Assembly: GCA_944320465.1 (NCBI GenBank) | Contig: CALUHO010000011.1 | Location: 1-64,000 of the forward strand | DNA from: an uncultured Bacteroidales bacterium | Lineage (GTDB): Bacteria > Bacteroidota > Bacteroidia > Bacteroidales > P3 | Length of the DNA stretch: 64,000 nt | Direction: 5' to 3' | Shown here: piece by piece, positions 48,007-56,043 of the stretch | Layout of the letters: each line of letters opens with the position of its first letter | Position numbering within the stretch: position 1 is the stretch's first letter | Notes under the pieces: model-generated | Seen by the model: the letters and a program-made list of their open reading frames with translations, nothing else | Database searches by the model: none | What the model was told of the DNA's origin: nothing | Position numbers and translations under genes: made by a program

Positions 48007-49296
48007 TCAGAACAAATTCGTCACGTCTTCCAGCACCGCTTCGGGGTCGGCATCAATCGGGAACACCAACGAAGGATCCAGATTCCAAACCTGGCGCTCC
48101 TGCTTGAAGCGCTTCTCGCCGCCGCCCGTGATATTGAGCATCACTACATCGTCTTTCTGCACCTTGTCGTCCCGAACCGCCTGCATCAGCGAATAAGTCG
48201 CCACGCCCGATGCCGAATAGATGTCCACGCCCTCGGTTTCCAAGAACAGACGCTGAGCTTCCTCGGCTTCGGAATTGGTCACCGCGAACATATCCCCTTG
48301 CGTGTCCTTGAGCGCATCGTACAGGCCGCCCGCCTGACTGTATGGCGGCTTGCGGTTCGACAAGACCTTGGCATTAATCGATTCCGCATCCGAACGAGCT
48401 TGATCAGCATCGTAAGGCAGCAACGCCCTCGAATCGGCCTTCCATGCCTTGTACATCGGCAGGAAAGGCGCGTTCTGCGACACCATCAACCTCATCTTGT
48501 GAGAACCGAAACGCCCGTCCTCAATCAGTCGAAGATTGGCTTCCCAAGCCGCGATAGCTCCTGTGCCGCTGCCGACTGCCTGGAAATAGAAATCCGGAAT
48601 CCGGCCGATATGAGTCGTAGCCGAAAGGACCGTCGTCCCCATGCCGTCGCGGCGGGCAATGTTCTTGGCACCGCCTTCGGCCAAGAACTTGTCGGAGGCC
48701 AGTACCATATTGCTCAGATTAATCGCATCGAAATAGTCGCCGCCTTTCTGGACGGCAATCAGCTTGACGCAATCATTCAAAGGAGCTTCGAACCAAAGCG
48801 CGTCCAGATTGTCGGCAGGCACGCTCAGCAGCAAAGGTATATGGTTGTCGGAGCAGACCTTGGCGAAAGCCCTCGCCGTATTGCCGGCCGAAGCCACGAC
48901 CAAGACCTTGCCGCAATCCGCCGCCAAACGGGCGCAAACCGAATAGGCTTCGGTCTCTTTGAACGAACAGGTATTCATCCTCGCCCCGATTTTCGGGAAA
49001 TAACCGTTGAACGTGATGTAAAGGTTAGTCATCCCAAGAACTCTGGCCAAACCTTCGCTCTTGTAGGTGATTGGCGCGCAAGAACCGGCCAATGTCCGCT
49101 TGATGGGCAACCAGTCGGCAAAGCGGTAGATTCCGCAGCTTTCCGATTTGACATCAATCTGTTTTTTCTTGTATTCGGCCCTAATCAAAGAGGGCTTTTC
49201 CGAAAGTTCGTCATCGATGGCCCAACCGGCATCTTCAAAAACCCGGCCTGTGGCCACTGTCCGCAAGCAGTATTCCGTAGCCTTGAAATCTTCCAT
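48007..49296 (-). CDS. Cysteate synthase (threonine synthase-like PLP enzyme)
   Basis: A 429-residue fold-type II PLP enzyme. It lacks the HPTGSFKDRG-type motif of threonine synthase and instead has MNTCSFKETEAYSV, with K113 as the PLP lysine. ASAGNTARAFA, ARRDGMGTTV, QAVGSGTGAIAAWE and the C-terminal NITGGGEKRF are also present. These match the cysteate synthase group, which turns phosphoserine and sulfite into cysteate, used for coenzyme M in methanogens and for sulfonolipids (capnoids) in Bacteroidetes. A threonine synthase role cannot be fully excluded without a tree. It is a lone gene; no fatty-acyl cysteate transferase is nearby. Confidence 0.75.
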   Translation of the reverse strand: MEDFKATEYCLRTVATGRVFEDAGWAIDDELSEKPSLIRAEYKKKQIDVKSESCGIYRFADWLPIKRTLAGSCAPITYKSEGLARVLGMTNLYITFNGYFPKIGARMNTCSFKETEAYSVCARLAADCGKVLVVASAGNTARAFAKVCSDNHIPLLLSVPADNLDALWFEAPLNDCVKLIAVQKGGDYFDAINLSNMVLASDKFLAEGGAKNIARRDGMGTTVLSATTHIGRIPDFYFQAVGSGTGAIAAWEANLRLIEDGRFGSHKMRLMVSQNAPFLPMYKAWKADSRALLPYDADQARSDAESINAKVLSNRKPPYSQAGGLYDALKDTQGDMFAVTNSEAEEAQRLFLETEGVDIYSASGVATYSLMQAVRDDKVQKDDVVMLNITGGGEKRFKQERQVWNLDPSLVFPIDADPEAVLEDVTNLF

Positions 49297-49532
49297 ACTT
49301 TGCTTTTTTCTATACCATTAGAAAAGCCCCTCCCGCCGGAACGCACCCGGCCGGAGAAACAAACAACTTGCAAAGATAGCGAAAGTCGAGAGCAGTGCCA
49401 AGCACTCCCCTGATCGGGTTTGCTGAGGCGTAGGAGCTTCGATGAAATCAACACCTGATTAAGCCGAGGAACATGTCAAGGCCGTACCTTCCTTGAACAT
49501 GTTCGAAGCGTAGGGGCTTCGGCGACAGCCAA

Positions 49533-49555
49533 TCTTCGGCGACAGCCAACGATAG
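49533..49555. repeat. 23-bp repeat shared with 59847-59869
   Basis: The reverse complement of this segment, beginning CTATCGTTGGCTGTCGCC, occurs exactly at 59847-59869. Here the unit CTTCGGCGACAGCCAA is also tandemly duplicated (about 49518-49550). It lies in the 273-base gap between the cysteate synthase gene and the TIGR04076 gene, which holds no ORF. Confidence 0.6.
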
Positions 49556-49569
49556 CCAATGTTTCTCCC

Positions 49570-49914
49570 TCAGCGAACCGGCGTGTAATTCAAGGAGGCT
49601 TCTTCCTCGGTCGATTCCAATTTGAAAATGACCGGACGAATCCCGTCATTGCAACTGCAAACGGCCACGCCCGGCTTGCGAATCCAATCGCCGAAATAAA
49701 ACACTTCCTCGCCCGAACCATGCGCCAGCGCGAACACGTATTGATAAATGGCCTTCCATGCCTCGTCACAGAAACCTGCCGGCTTGGCATAATCGGCCAT
49801 GAACACCTGCCCCTCCTTCATCATCGGGCAGGCAGTCAAACCTTCAGCCCCGTATTCGGCAGCCAGTTCCTTATCGAAGGTAGTCTTGAGTATCGTAATC
49901 CTTACTTTTCTCAT
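49570..49914 (-). CDS. TIGR04076 family protein
   Basis: A 114-residue cytosolic protein of a small widespread family of unknown function. The family pattern is clear: RKVRITILKTTFD, CPMMKEGQVF, KPAGFCDEAWKAIYQYV and CSCNDGIRPVIFKLE. Conserved Cys residues suggest metal or redox chemistry, which is unproven. It stands between the cysteate synthase gene and a small membrane protein, all on the minus strand. Confidence 0.85.
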   Translation of the reverse strand: MRKVRITILKTTFDKELAAEYGAEGLTACPMMKEGQVFMADYAKPAGFCDEAWKAIYQYVFALAHGSGEEVFYFGDWIRKPGVAVCSCNDGIRPVIFKLESTEEEASLNYTPVR

Positions 49915-49941
49915 CGGTATCGCTCGTTAAAAAGACATAAT

Positions 49942-50148
49942 TCAACCAAATAACCAAGAGAACAACAGAATCAGCAACATAACACCGATTCCCCACATGA
50001 AAATCTGCGCCAGGATAATACCGCATCCCACGGCACCTGCAGCCGCCCCCGTTGCAGCCCCTTCACCTTTTTCCCCTTTCTTCGAGGCAAAAAATCCGAT
50101 AATCGCCCCTATCAGAGCCACTACGCCAATAACAATCAACCAAGTCAT
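49942..50148 (-). CDS. Small membrane protein
   Basis: 68 residues with two hydrophobic helices (LIVIGVVALIGAIIGFFA and IILAQIFMWGIGVMLLILLF). They are joined by a short basic, Gly/Ala-rich stretch (KKGEKGEGAATGAAAGA). No family recognised. It is 27 bases upstream of the TIGR04076 gene on the same strand. Codon pattern and compact spacing support a real gene. Confidence 0.6.
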   Translation of the reverse strand: MTWLIVIGVVALIGAIIGFFASKKGEKGEGAATGAAAGAVGCGIILAQIFMWGIGVMLLILLFSWLFG

Positions 50149-50249
50149 CTTTTTACGTTTTTAAGTTTTCGGCCTCGGAACTTTTCCTTAGCCTTCACTT
50201 TTTTATACCCTCCAACGTAAAAAAGTAACCTCGATTGACCCTATGCTCG

Positions 50250-50882
50250 CTACAATTCCTTGAGCGCTTCCGCCGCCCGAGAAGCATACACGCCATCCGG
50301 ATTGGAGGCTATCGCCGAAAGGCATTGCCGGGCTTTCCTCACCTTGCCCATCCGCATATAAGCCACCGCCTCGAACCAATCCAAGTCCTCCATCTGATTG
50401 TCGAATTGCATCTTATCGTATTGTCCCTCTTCCGAATTCAAATCGAATTCCGGAACCTGCATCCTCAAAGTTTCAATCTGGCACAAGGCATCTTCATACT
50501 TCCCAGCATTGATGGCTTCCAGAATCTCGTCCGAATCCGCCCCCCCCCTCATCTGAACCGCCTCCAACACAATACTCTCGCCAAGTTCCTTGCATTCCCG
50601 GACATTGCCGATTCTGAAAAAGACACCAATCACCAGACAGGCAGCCAGCAAAGCCGATGGCAGATACAACCACTTACGTGCCGAACGGGAACGAATCTCC
50701 CGTTCCTTGGCTCGGAACACATCCTCCACACCTTTCCGCCTAATAGCCAGAACAATTTCTTGCCGCAGACGTACATCAGCAGCAATATCCTCATTTTGAT
50801 GCATTTCCGACTCAAAGGCCACTCTCTCGGCCTCATCCATCTGGCCGGAAACATATTTGTCAATTCTTTCTTCTCTGTCCAT
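50250..50882 (-). CDS. Membrane anti-sigma factor candidate
   Basis: 210 residues. The N-terminal 65 residues are charged and helical, as in anti-sigma domains (DREERIDKYVSGQMDEAERV). A single membrane helix follows (WLYLPSALLAACLVIGVFF, 71-89) and a periplasmic part with TPR-like helices (YEDALCQIETLRMQVPEF, WFEAVAYMRMGKVRKARQCL). It lies 25 bases after the ECF sigma gene, the usual partner arrangement. No zinc-binding HxxxCxxC motif is present. A run of nine G (50540-50548) codes for RGGA at residues 112-115, just after the membrane helix, a likely slippage site. Confidence 0.7.
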   Translation of the reverse strand: MDREERIDKYVSGQMDEAERVAFESEMHQNEDIAADVRLRQEIVLAIRRKGVEDVFRAKEREIRSRSARKWLYLPSALLAACLVIGVFFRIGNVRECKELGESIVLEAVQMRGGADSDEILEAINAGKYEDALCQIETLRMQVPEFDLNSEEGQYDKMQFDNQMEDLDWFEAVAYMRMGKVRKARQCLSAIASNPDGVYASRAAEALKEL

Positions 50883-50907
50883 TTCGAATATCTTAACGTT
50901 CCAACCT

Positions 50908-51474
50908 TTATCGCCCCAACTTTTTCCGCAAAATCGCCTCTATTTTCCTCATGCACTTCGATTTCTGCGTTTTCACCGAATCCGGGCCGCTGTAATTCAT
51001 TATCTGTGCAATTTCCTCGCCTCTCTTTTTCTGAAAATAAAAAAGATTCAACAAGCGATTGCAAGGAAAAGGCATCTTGCATACCTCTTCATACACAATG
51101 CACTCTTCTTCATTCTTCATCCACGCATCCTCTATGCCGCTGTCCGATAATTCATCCTGAATATTTTCAACTGACGTTCCAGCCCATGACTTTTTCCCCC
51201 GCATAGTTCTCAATATCATATTTTTAGCCACAGAAAACAAATAGGTCTTCAAGGAACAAGAGAGTGTCTCTACCGACAACCGTCCCTTCTGTACCTGATT
51301 CCACACCGCCAAGCAAGCATCCGTATAAATATCTACTAGCTCATCCTCGTCCAAAGCATTATGAACCCGCGTCCTCATCCATGCAAGACAAGCCTCCCTA
51401 TTGGTTTCATACAGACGGCCAAGCACTTGCTTGTCATCCCGCAATATTCCCCGTATAAATTCCTGGTCTGTCAT
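50908..51474 (-). CDS. ECF sigma-70 factor
   Basis: A 188-residue extracytoplasmic-function sigma factor. Region 2 includes DEDELVDIYTDACLAVWNQV and LKTYLFSVAKNMILRTMRGK. Region 4 has LLNLFYFQKKRGEEIAQIMN and VKTQKSKCMRKIEAILRK, the helix-turn-helix for the -35 element. The ATG overlaps the stop of the caspase-like gene (ATGA, 51471-51474), so the two are translationally coupled. The anti-sigma candidate follows. Confidence 0.9.
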   Translation of the reverse strand: MTDQEFIRGILRDDKQVLGRLYETNREACLAWMRTRVHNALDEDELVDIYTDACLAVWNQVQKGRLSVETLSCSLKTYLFSVAKNMILRTMRGKKSWAGTSVENIQDELSDSGIEDAWMKNEEECIVYEEVCKMPFPCNRLLNLFYFQKKRGEEIAQIMNYSGPDSVKTQKSKCMRKIEAILRKKLGR

Positions 51475-52370
51475 TTAAAAATCAATTTATCGTGCATCCG
51501 TTCCGGAATATCGGCATTCAGATTTTGCACGGTATTCCGCCGGAGCGGCAATGTATCATAGGTTATTTCTATATCATTCAACAAATCGCGCACCGGAATA
51601 CCAAGCCTGAAATGCTGCGCCAAGGCATAAGTCAAGCGCCCCACATACCGGCTTCCATCCCAATACTCGTAATTGCTTTGATATGGCTTGCAGGCACTCA
51701 ATGCTATCCAGTTCGTCTTTCTCGGGGTCTTGGGCGATGCCAAATCCGGGACAAAGCCCGCATACTCGAACTTGTCCGCAGTCCCTCGAATATCGGTTTC
51801 CCAAACCGTATCCTCTTCCTCATCTTCCGCCCTTGTACCATCCCCGCTATGGCAGGCATCCAGCACTACCAAAAGACAGCCTTCTTGCCCTATCTCGTCC
51901 GCAATCGGCATCAGCCACCGGTTCAATTCATCATCGATTATATGGTTTTCACCCTCATACACCCCGGCCTTGTATTCCCTGCATGCATCGTATGGAATAA
52001 TGGCTTCGTCCCAGCCATCAGCCTCATCCCCGTCCAAATCGCTTACCTGCTGCCCATGACCGGAAAAATGGACATAGACCCAATCCCCTCTCTGGACATT
52101 GGCAGCCAAATCCGCAAAAACCTTGGCAATGACAGCCTTGTCCGCTTCCCGGTTTTTCAACACCTTGATATCCTGCGGTTCGAAACCATTTTCCGAGAGC
52201 ATGGCACACACTATCTCTATATCGGCATCGCCGTGTATCTTCTTCCATCCCGAATTTTCCGGATAATCCCCAATGCCAATGACCACGGCATGACGTTGCT
52301 GTGCACAGAGAGGCATCGCCATCGAAACCACCAAACACAAGAAAAATATAGTTCTCCTCCCTTTCGCCAT
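51471..52370 (-). CDS. Secreted caspase-like (C14/metacaspase) protease
   Basis: 299 residues from ATG 52370, with a signal peptide (TIFFLCLVVSMAMPLCAQ, cleavage near residue 24). The C14 fold begins RHAVVIGIGDYPE. The catalytic dyad is His105 in YVHFSGHGQQ and Cys173 in LVVLDACHSGDG; an acidic loop (AEDEEEDTVWE) follows the Cys and may be a calcium or maturation site. First gene of an operon with an ECF sigma factor and its putative anti-sigma factor. Because it is exported, it could cut the periplasmic part of the anti-sigma factor; this is inference. A longer upstream frame is rejected since it would bury the signal peptide. Confidence 0.85.
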   Translation of the reverse strand: MAKGRRTIFFLCLVVSMAMPLCAQQRHAVVIGIGDYPENSGWKKIHGDADIEIVCAMLSENGFEPQDIKVLKNREADKAVIAKVFADLAANVQRGDWVYVHFSGHGQQVSDLDGDEADGWDEAIIPYDACREYKAGVYEGENHIIDDELNRWLMPIADEIGQEGCLLVVLDACHSGDGTRAEDEEEDTVWETDIRGTADKFEYAGFVPDLASPKTPRKTNWIALSACKPYQSNYEYWDGSRYVGRLTYALAQHFRLGIPVRDLLNDIEITYDTLPLRRNTVQNLNADIPERMHDKLIFK

Positions 52371-52476
52371 CAATAAAATCTCCTTTTCAGCAATAACTTT
52401 TTGCTCCCACATCAGATTCTCTTTCCAAATTGCGAAGATAAGCATTCAATCCAACATAATAAACAACGCCCAATAC

Positions 52477-52531
52477 TAAGATGTTTATATTTATTTGCTT
52501 AGAACATCGGGGGAAAAATTGGGGGGGGGGG
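52477..52531. repeat. Decayed family A element end with G11 tract
   Basis: TAAGATGTTTATATTTATTT and the following GCTTAGAACATCGGGG align with the left end of family A (GTTTAAATTTATTTGTTTAG, GCCATCGGGA). The match breaks down in a run of eleven G (52521-52531). It lies 150 bases upstream of the caspase-operon start. The rest of 52371-52740 shows no gene. Confidence 0.5.
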
Positions 52532-52740
52532 CGAAGATGGGCATCGCCGAAGCCACTGAGCCTCAGCAAAAACGGTGCCAGTTGAGAGCCATGGCCGAAC
52601 TTGTTCGGAAATATCCGAAACGCAGCCCTTTCTCGATGCAGTCAAAGCGCAAACAAGCTTGACTTTGATTCCACCGAGACCAAGCTATCATCGAGCATCA
52701 ATCAAAAAAGGCCCCAAAAACGCATTCAAGAAGCAAAACA

Positions 52741-52768
52741 AAAAAGCCCCGGAGGAATCCGAGGCCTT
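52741..52768 (-). terminator. Terminator after tRNA-Arg
   Basis: On the minus strand AAGGCCTCGGA-TTCC-TCCGGGGCTTTTT, the same terminator as behind tRNA-Pro and part of a 66-bp near-identical trailer (52716-52781). Confidence 0.85.
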
Positions 52769-52789
52769 GAAAATCAAGTCAATCGCTTG

Positions 52790-52863
52790 TGATTCCGGAG
52801 CGATTCGAACGCTCGACCCACAGCTTAGAAGGCTGTTGCTCTATCCAGCTGAGCTACGGAACC
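52790..52863 (-). tRNA. tRNA-Arg (anticodon TCT)
   Basis: The acceptor GGTTCCG pairs with CGGAATC (one G-T), discriminator A; CCA is not encoded. The anticodon loop CTTCTAA on ACAGC/GCTGT gives TCT. Confidence 0.94.
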
Positions 52864-53477
52864 TCACGGAAATCCGTCAGATTTCCAAAAGAACTGCAAA
52901 ATTAGAGGTTTTCCGGCATTTTTCCAAAAGGTAGAGTCAAGGTAGAGTCAAAACGGCAAGATGAACCAATACCATCTTGAAAGATTCATTGTAAATCCCA
53001 TACAAACAATTCACGACTCATCTGACTGCAAAGATACCGAATGCAAAACACCTCGCAGACTTGAGCCAAGAATCAGCATATTCTTCCCCAAAGAATACGT
53101 TCTTCAAATTCTTTTCGTAAAATTGCACTCGTTGATTACACTCCAAAAGGAAAAGGCTAAAACCATACAATACCCCGAAGCGTCTCGATATTTTTCATAT
53201 CTTTGCCGCGTCAGGTAACTGACGACATATGGTGAAAAGTATTTTGCGCCCTTAAGTAGAAATCTGGAAAATTTCACGCGAGTAAGGACGTCAATGACGC
53301 TTATCACTTGTTCTGCATATATCATTCCGATATATACGGTCAAGTGTGGGGTATTGCTCATTTGCTCGCAGGTATTCCAGAACCTCTACTCAAATAGGCA
53401 AGCATCTCACACTTTTCTTTTTATGTCTCCATACGACCAAGCACCGAAAACCATCCGGAAAATTCCGGCCAAGATGC
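52864..53477. other. Gap without a supported gene
   Basis: Short frames on both strands have no family resemblance. A plus-strand TATCTTTG (53198-53205) looks like a -7 box but lacks a -33 box at the right spacing. The ORF after it stops at once (ATGGTGAAAAGTATTTTGCG then CCCTTAA). This may be the ruined 5' part of the outer-membrane protein gene whose 3' part begins at 53682. Confidence 0.4.
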
Positions 53478-53681
53478 TTTATCCCAAATCGGTCATTGGA
53501 CTTTGGGGAGATTGCCCGCTTGTGTCATGCAGCATGCTTCTGGCCTAGCCGAAGGCGTAGCGGGCTACGTCGAGGCGTAGCGAGCAACAGGATGCGGACA
53601 GAAGCGGGCAAGATGCCCGAAAGCCTCATTTTTCCCAATCAGAAACGGACACGGCGTGTCTAATGACCGATTTGGGATAAA
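53478..53681. mobile_element. Family B palindromic element, complete
   Basis: 204 bp with terminal inverted repeats TTTATCCCAAATCGGTCATT... and ...CCGATTTGGGATAAA, about 24 bp each with one mismatch. The interior holds GTAGCGGGCTAC-type palindromes. Its left 116 bp recur inverted at window positions 1-116. No transposase. The right end abuts the truncated outer-membrane protein reading frame. Target duplication is unclear. Confidence 0.85.
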
Positions 53682-54308
53682 GACTATGTATGGAATGGCG
53701 ATAGACCTACAGACCAAATAGAAAGTATAAAGCAAGGCTTAACAAATTACTACCTGGAAGAGTATGATTCCGAGCTTGCCAAAAAGAAATATAGTAACAC
53801 CCTTTTCATCGGCCTCTCCTGGGCTCCGGAATTCGGCTACGGATTTGGGATACAAACGGGCGTTTACTATGAACTAACAATGGAACAACATAGCTATGAA
53901 ACAAATCGAGCTTATTCTTTCTTTGCCTCTGAACACGCCTTAGCCATTCCCATACGGTTTCAATACCGCATTGAGGTAGCCAAAGATTTCAGCCTTTTCC
54001 TTTATACTGGTCCCAGTTTTGATTTCGGCCTCGCATTCAACATTCGTCAAGAAACACGCGGTGTGGGGTCCTTAATCAAACCAGATGTCGAAGAATATAA
54101 CATCTACAAAGAAAGCCCTCAAGAATTGAGCTTACATAGAGTCAATGTGATGTGGGGTGTAGGAGGCGGTTTGCGCTGGAAAGGATTGCAACTCAGGGCC
54201 GGTGGTGACTGGGGCCTCATCAATATGATTGGCCCTCGTCCCGAAATTAGCGATGCCAAAATATTTCTGCACAAGCCATTCCACATCGCCTTGTCCTACC
54301 AGTTCTAA
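53682..54308 (+). pseudogene. Outer-membrane beta-barrel protein lacking its 5' end
   Basis: An open frame of 208 codons starting directly at the edge of the family B element (DYVWNGDRPTDQIESIK) and ending HKPFHIALSYQF. Alternating strands such as TLFIGLSWAPEFGYGFGIQT and FSLFLYTGPSFDFGLAFN fit a small outer-membrane beta-barrel of the Bacteroidetes PorT-like type. No signal peptide or start remains. An internal ATG at 53880 could start a useless fragment. Probably inactivated by insertion or recombination at the element. Confidence 0.7.
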
Positions 54309-54427
54309 GCGAAATCCCTCAAAAGAGAAAATCCCGTAGGATGCTTCCAATTCGGATTCATCCTGCGGGATTTCCTGTTCAAAATCGTCCATCCCGGACC
54401 AACCAAAAACAAAGCAAAACCAATTCC

Positions 54428-55801
54428 TTACCCTGCCACCCTCCGGGCCAACGCCTTCTCGTCCACCCCGTCGAAATTACCGGAAGTCATCCACAACAGG
54501 TTGGCATCGTGCCATTCCATCGCCTCCAAGTCCGAAACCAAACGCGTACTATCGTTGTAAACCTTCAATCCGGGACGGGCGAAAGCCTCATAAAGCACCT
54601 GGGGGTCAATCGGGTCCAAGCGTTTATGTTCCACCGCCTTGGGATTATAATAAACATAGGCCGCATCCGCCTTGTCCATACACCCCTTGTAATGGGAGAA
54701 AAAGACCTTGCTCAAACTGCTGAACGTATGCAACTCCATACAAGCCACCAATTTGCGCTCCGGAAACTGTTCCTTGACCGCCTCGATCGTAGCCTGTAGC
54801 TTGGAAGGGGAATGCGCGAAATCCTTGAAAACGGACACCCCCTTGACAGGATTATCGGCAATTTTCTCCAAACGGCGCGAAGCCCCCTTGAAGGTTTGGA
54901 TACTCTTCAAGAACACCGCATCTTCAATCCCCAAGGCATGGCAAACCTTCCAAGCCGCCTCTATGTTCTGCATGTTGTGGCGACCGAAAACCTCCAAAGG
55001 ATAGGCTTTTCCCTCGTACAACAACTCGCTGAAACCTTTCTCGACCCGGTACTCCGGCACGTTGTAAGGCAGAAGCCGCACATCCGGCCGTTCCGAAGAC
55101 AATCCCGTGGCAATCCCGGCCACTTCCGGGTCGCCCGAAAAATAAGCCAGGCTTCCCCCCGGGCAAACGCTTCCGGCAAAAATCCGGAACTGCTCCACAT
55201 AGTTTTCAAAAGTCGGGAACACATTGACATGATCCCAAGCGATTCCGTTGATGACCGCGATATCCGGCTTGTACAAATGGAATTTCGGACGAGGATCAAT
55301 CGGCGAGGTCAGATATTCATCTCCTTCGATGACCATCAACGGGGCCGTTTCCGACAAGCGCACCATGATATCGTAGCCCTCCAATTGGGCTCCCACCATG
55401 TAATCGCATTCCTTCCCGGCATCCTGCAAGACATGCAGAATCATAGCCGTGACCGTTGTTTTCCCATGGCTCCCGCCAATGACCACCCGAAGCTTGTCCT
55501 TGGACTGCTCGTACAAGTACTCCGGATAGGAATAAATCTTCAACCCCAGTTCCTTGGCTCGCAAAAGCTCCGGATTGTCCTTCCGGGCATGCATCCCGAG
55601 AATCACTGCATCCAAATCCGGGCTGACCCGTTCCGGATGCCAACCCTCCTCGGAGGGCAACAAGCCATAACGGGCCAAACGGCCCCGCGCCGGTTCAAAA
55701 ATCTCGTCATCGGAGCCACTTACCTCGTAGCCTTTCAAATGCAAAGCCATAGCCAAGTTGTGCATGGCACTCCCCCCTATGGCGATGAAATGAACCTTCA
55801 T
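54428..55801 (-). CDS. mpl: UDP-MurNAc:tripeptide ligase (murein recycling)
   Basis: Joins the recycled peptide L-Ala-gamma-D-Glu-meso-DAP to UDP-MurNAc with ATP. 457 residues from ATG 55801; a TTG three codons upstream is also possible. Mur-ligase motifs: N-terminal HFIAIGGSAMHNLA, the ATP loop VVIGGSHGKTTVTAMIL, IEGDEYLTSPID and FGRHNMQNIEAAW. Mpl rather than MurC is favoured by GGSHGKTT and the DEY... variant. Last gene of a minus-strand run after the transketolase C-half. Confidence 0.9.
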   Translation of the reverse strand: MKVHFIAIGGSAMHNLAMALHLKGYEVSGSDDEIFEPARGRLARYGLLPSEEGWHPERVSPDLDAVILGMHARKDNPELLRAKELGLKIYSYPEYLYEQSKDKLRVVIGGSHGKTTVTAMILHVLQDAGKECDYMVGAQLEGYDIMVRLSETAPLMVIEGDEYLTSPIDPRPKFHLYKPDIAVINGIAWDHVNVFPTFENYVEQFRIFAGSVCPGGSLAYFSGDPEVAGIATGLSSERPDVRLLPYNVPEYRVEKGFSELLYEGKAYPLEVFGRHNMQNIEAAWKVCHALGIEDAVFLKSIQTFKGASRRLEKIADNPVKGVSVFKDFAHSPSKLQATIEAVKEQFPERKLVACMELHTFSSLSKVFFSHYKGCMDKADAAYVYYNPKAVEHKRLDPIDPQVLYEAFARPGLKVYNDSTRLVSDLEAMEWHDANLLWMTSGNFDGVDEKALARRVAG

Positions 55802-56043
55802 CCTATCCAATATTTATAACGCCATTCATAACGCTCCACAAGGTCGTCTCGAACCGCTTCCATTCCTGAAAAAAACAGGCAGCAAGAAGCAGCTAAAAAT
55901 CACATAACCCTGGGGAATAAGTTCTTACTAAGCAACACACTCCGGCGGCAGTACTGGTAAAATCCGCATCAAGCCAGCGTAACCGACCGCGCTAATGCAG
56001 TCGGCCCTGTCGCTCTCCGGCAGCAGGTCCGCCACACTCAACC

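Noticed and set aside
48007..49296. Naming this gene thrC
   Set aside because: The PLP-lysine motif and overall pattern fit cysteate synthase better; threonine synthase is kept only as an alternative.
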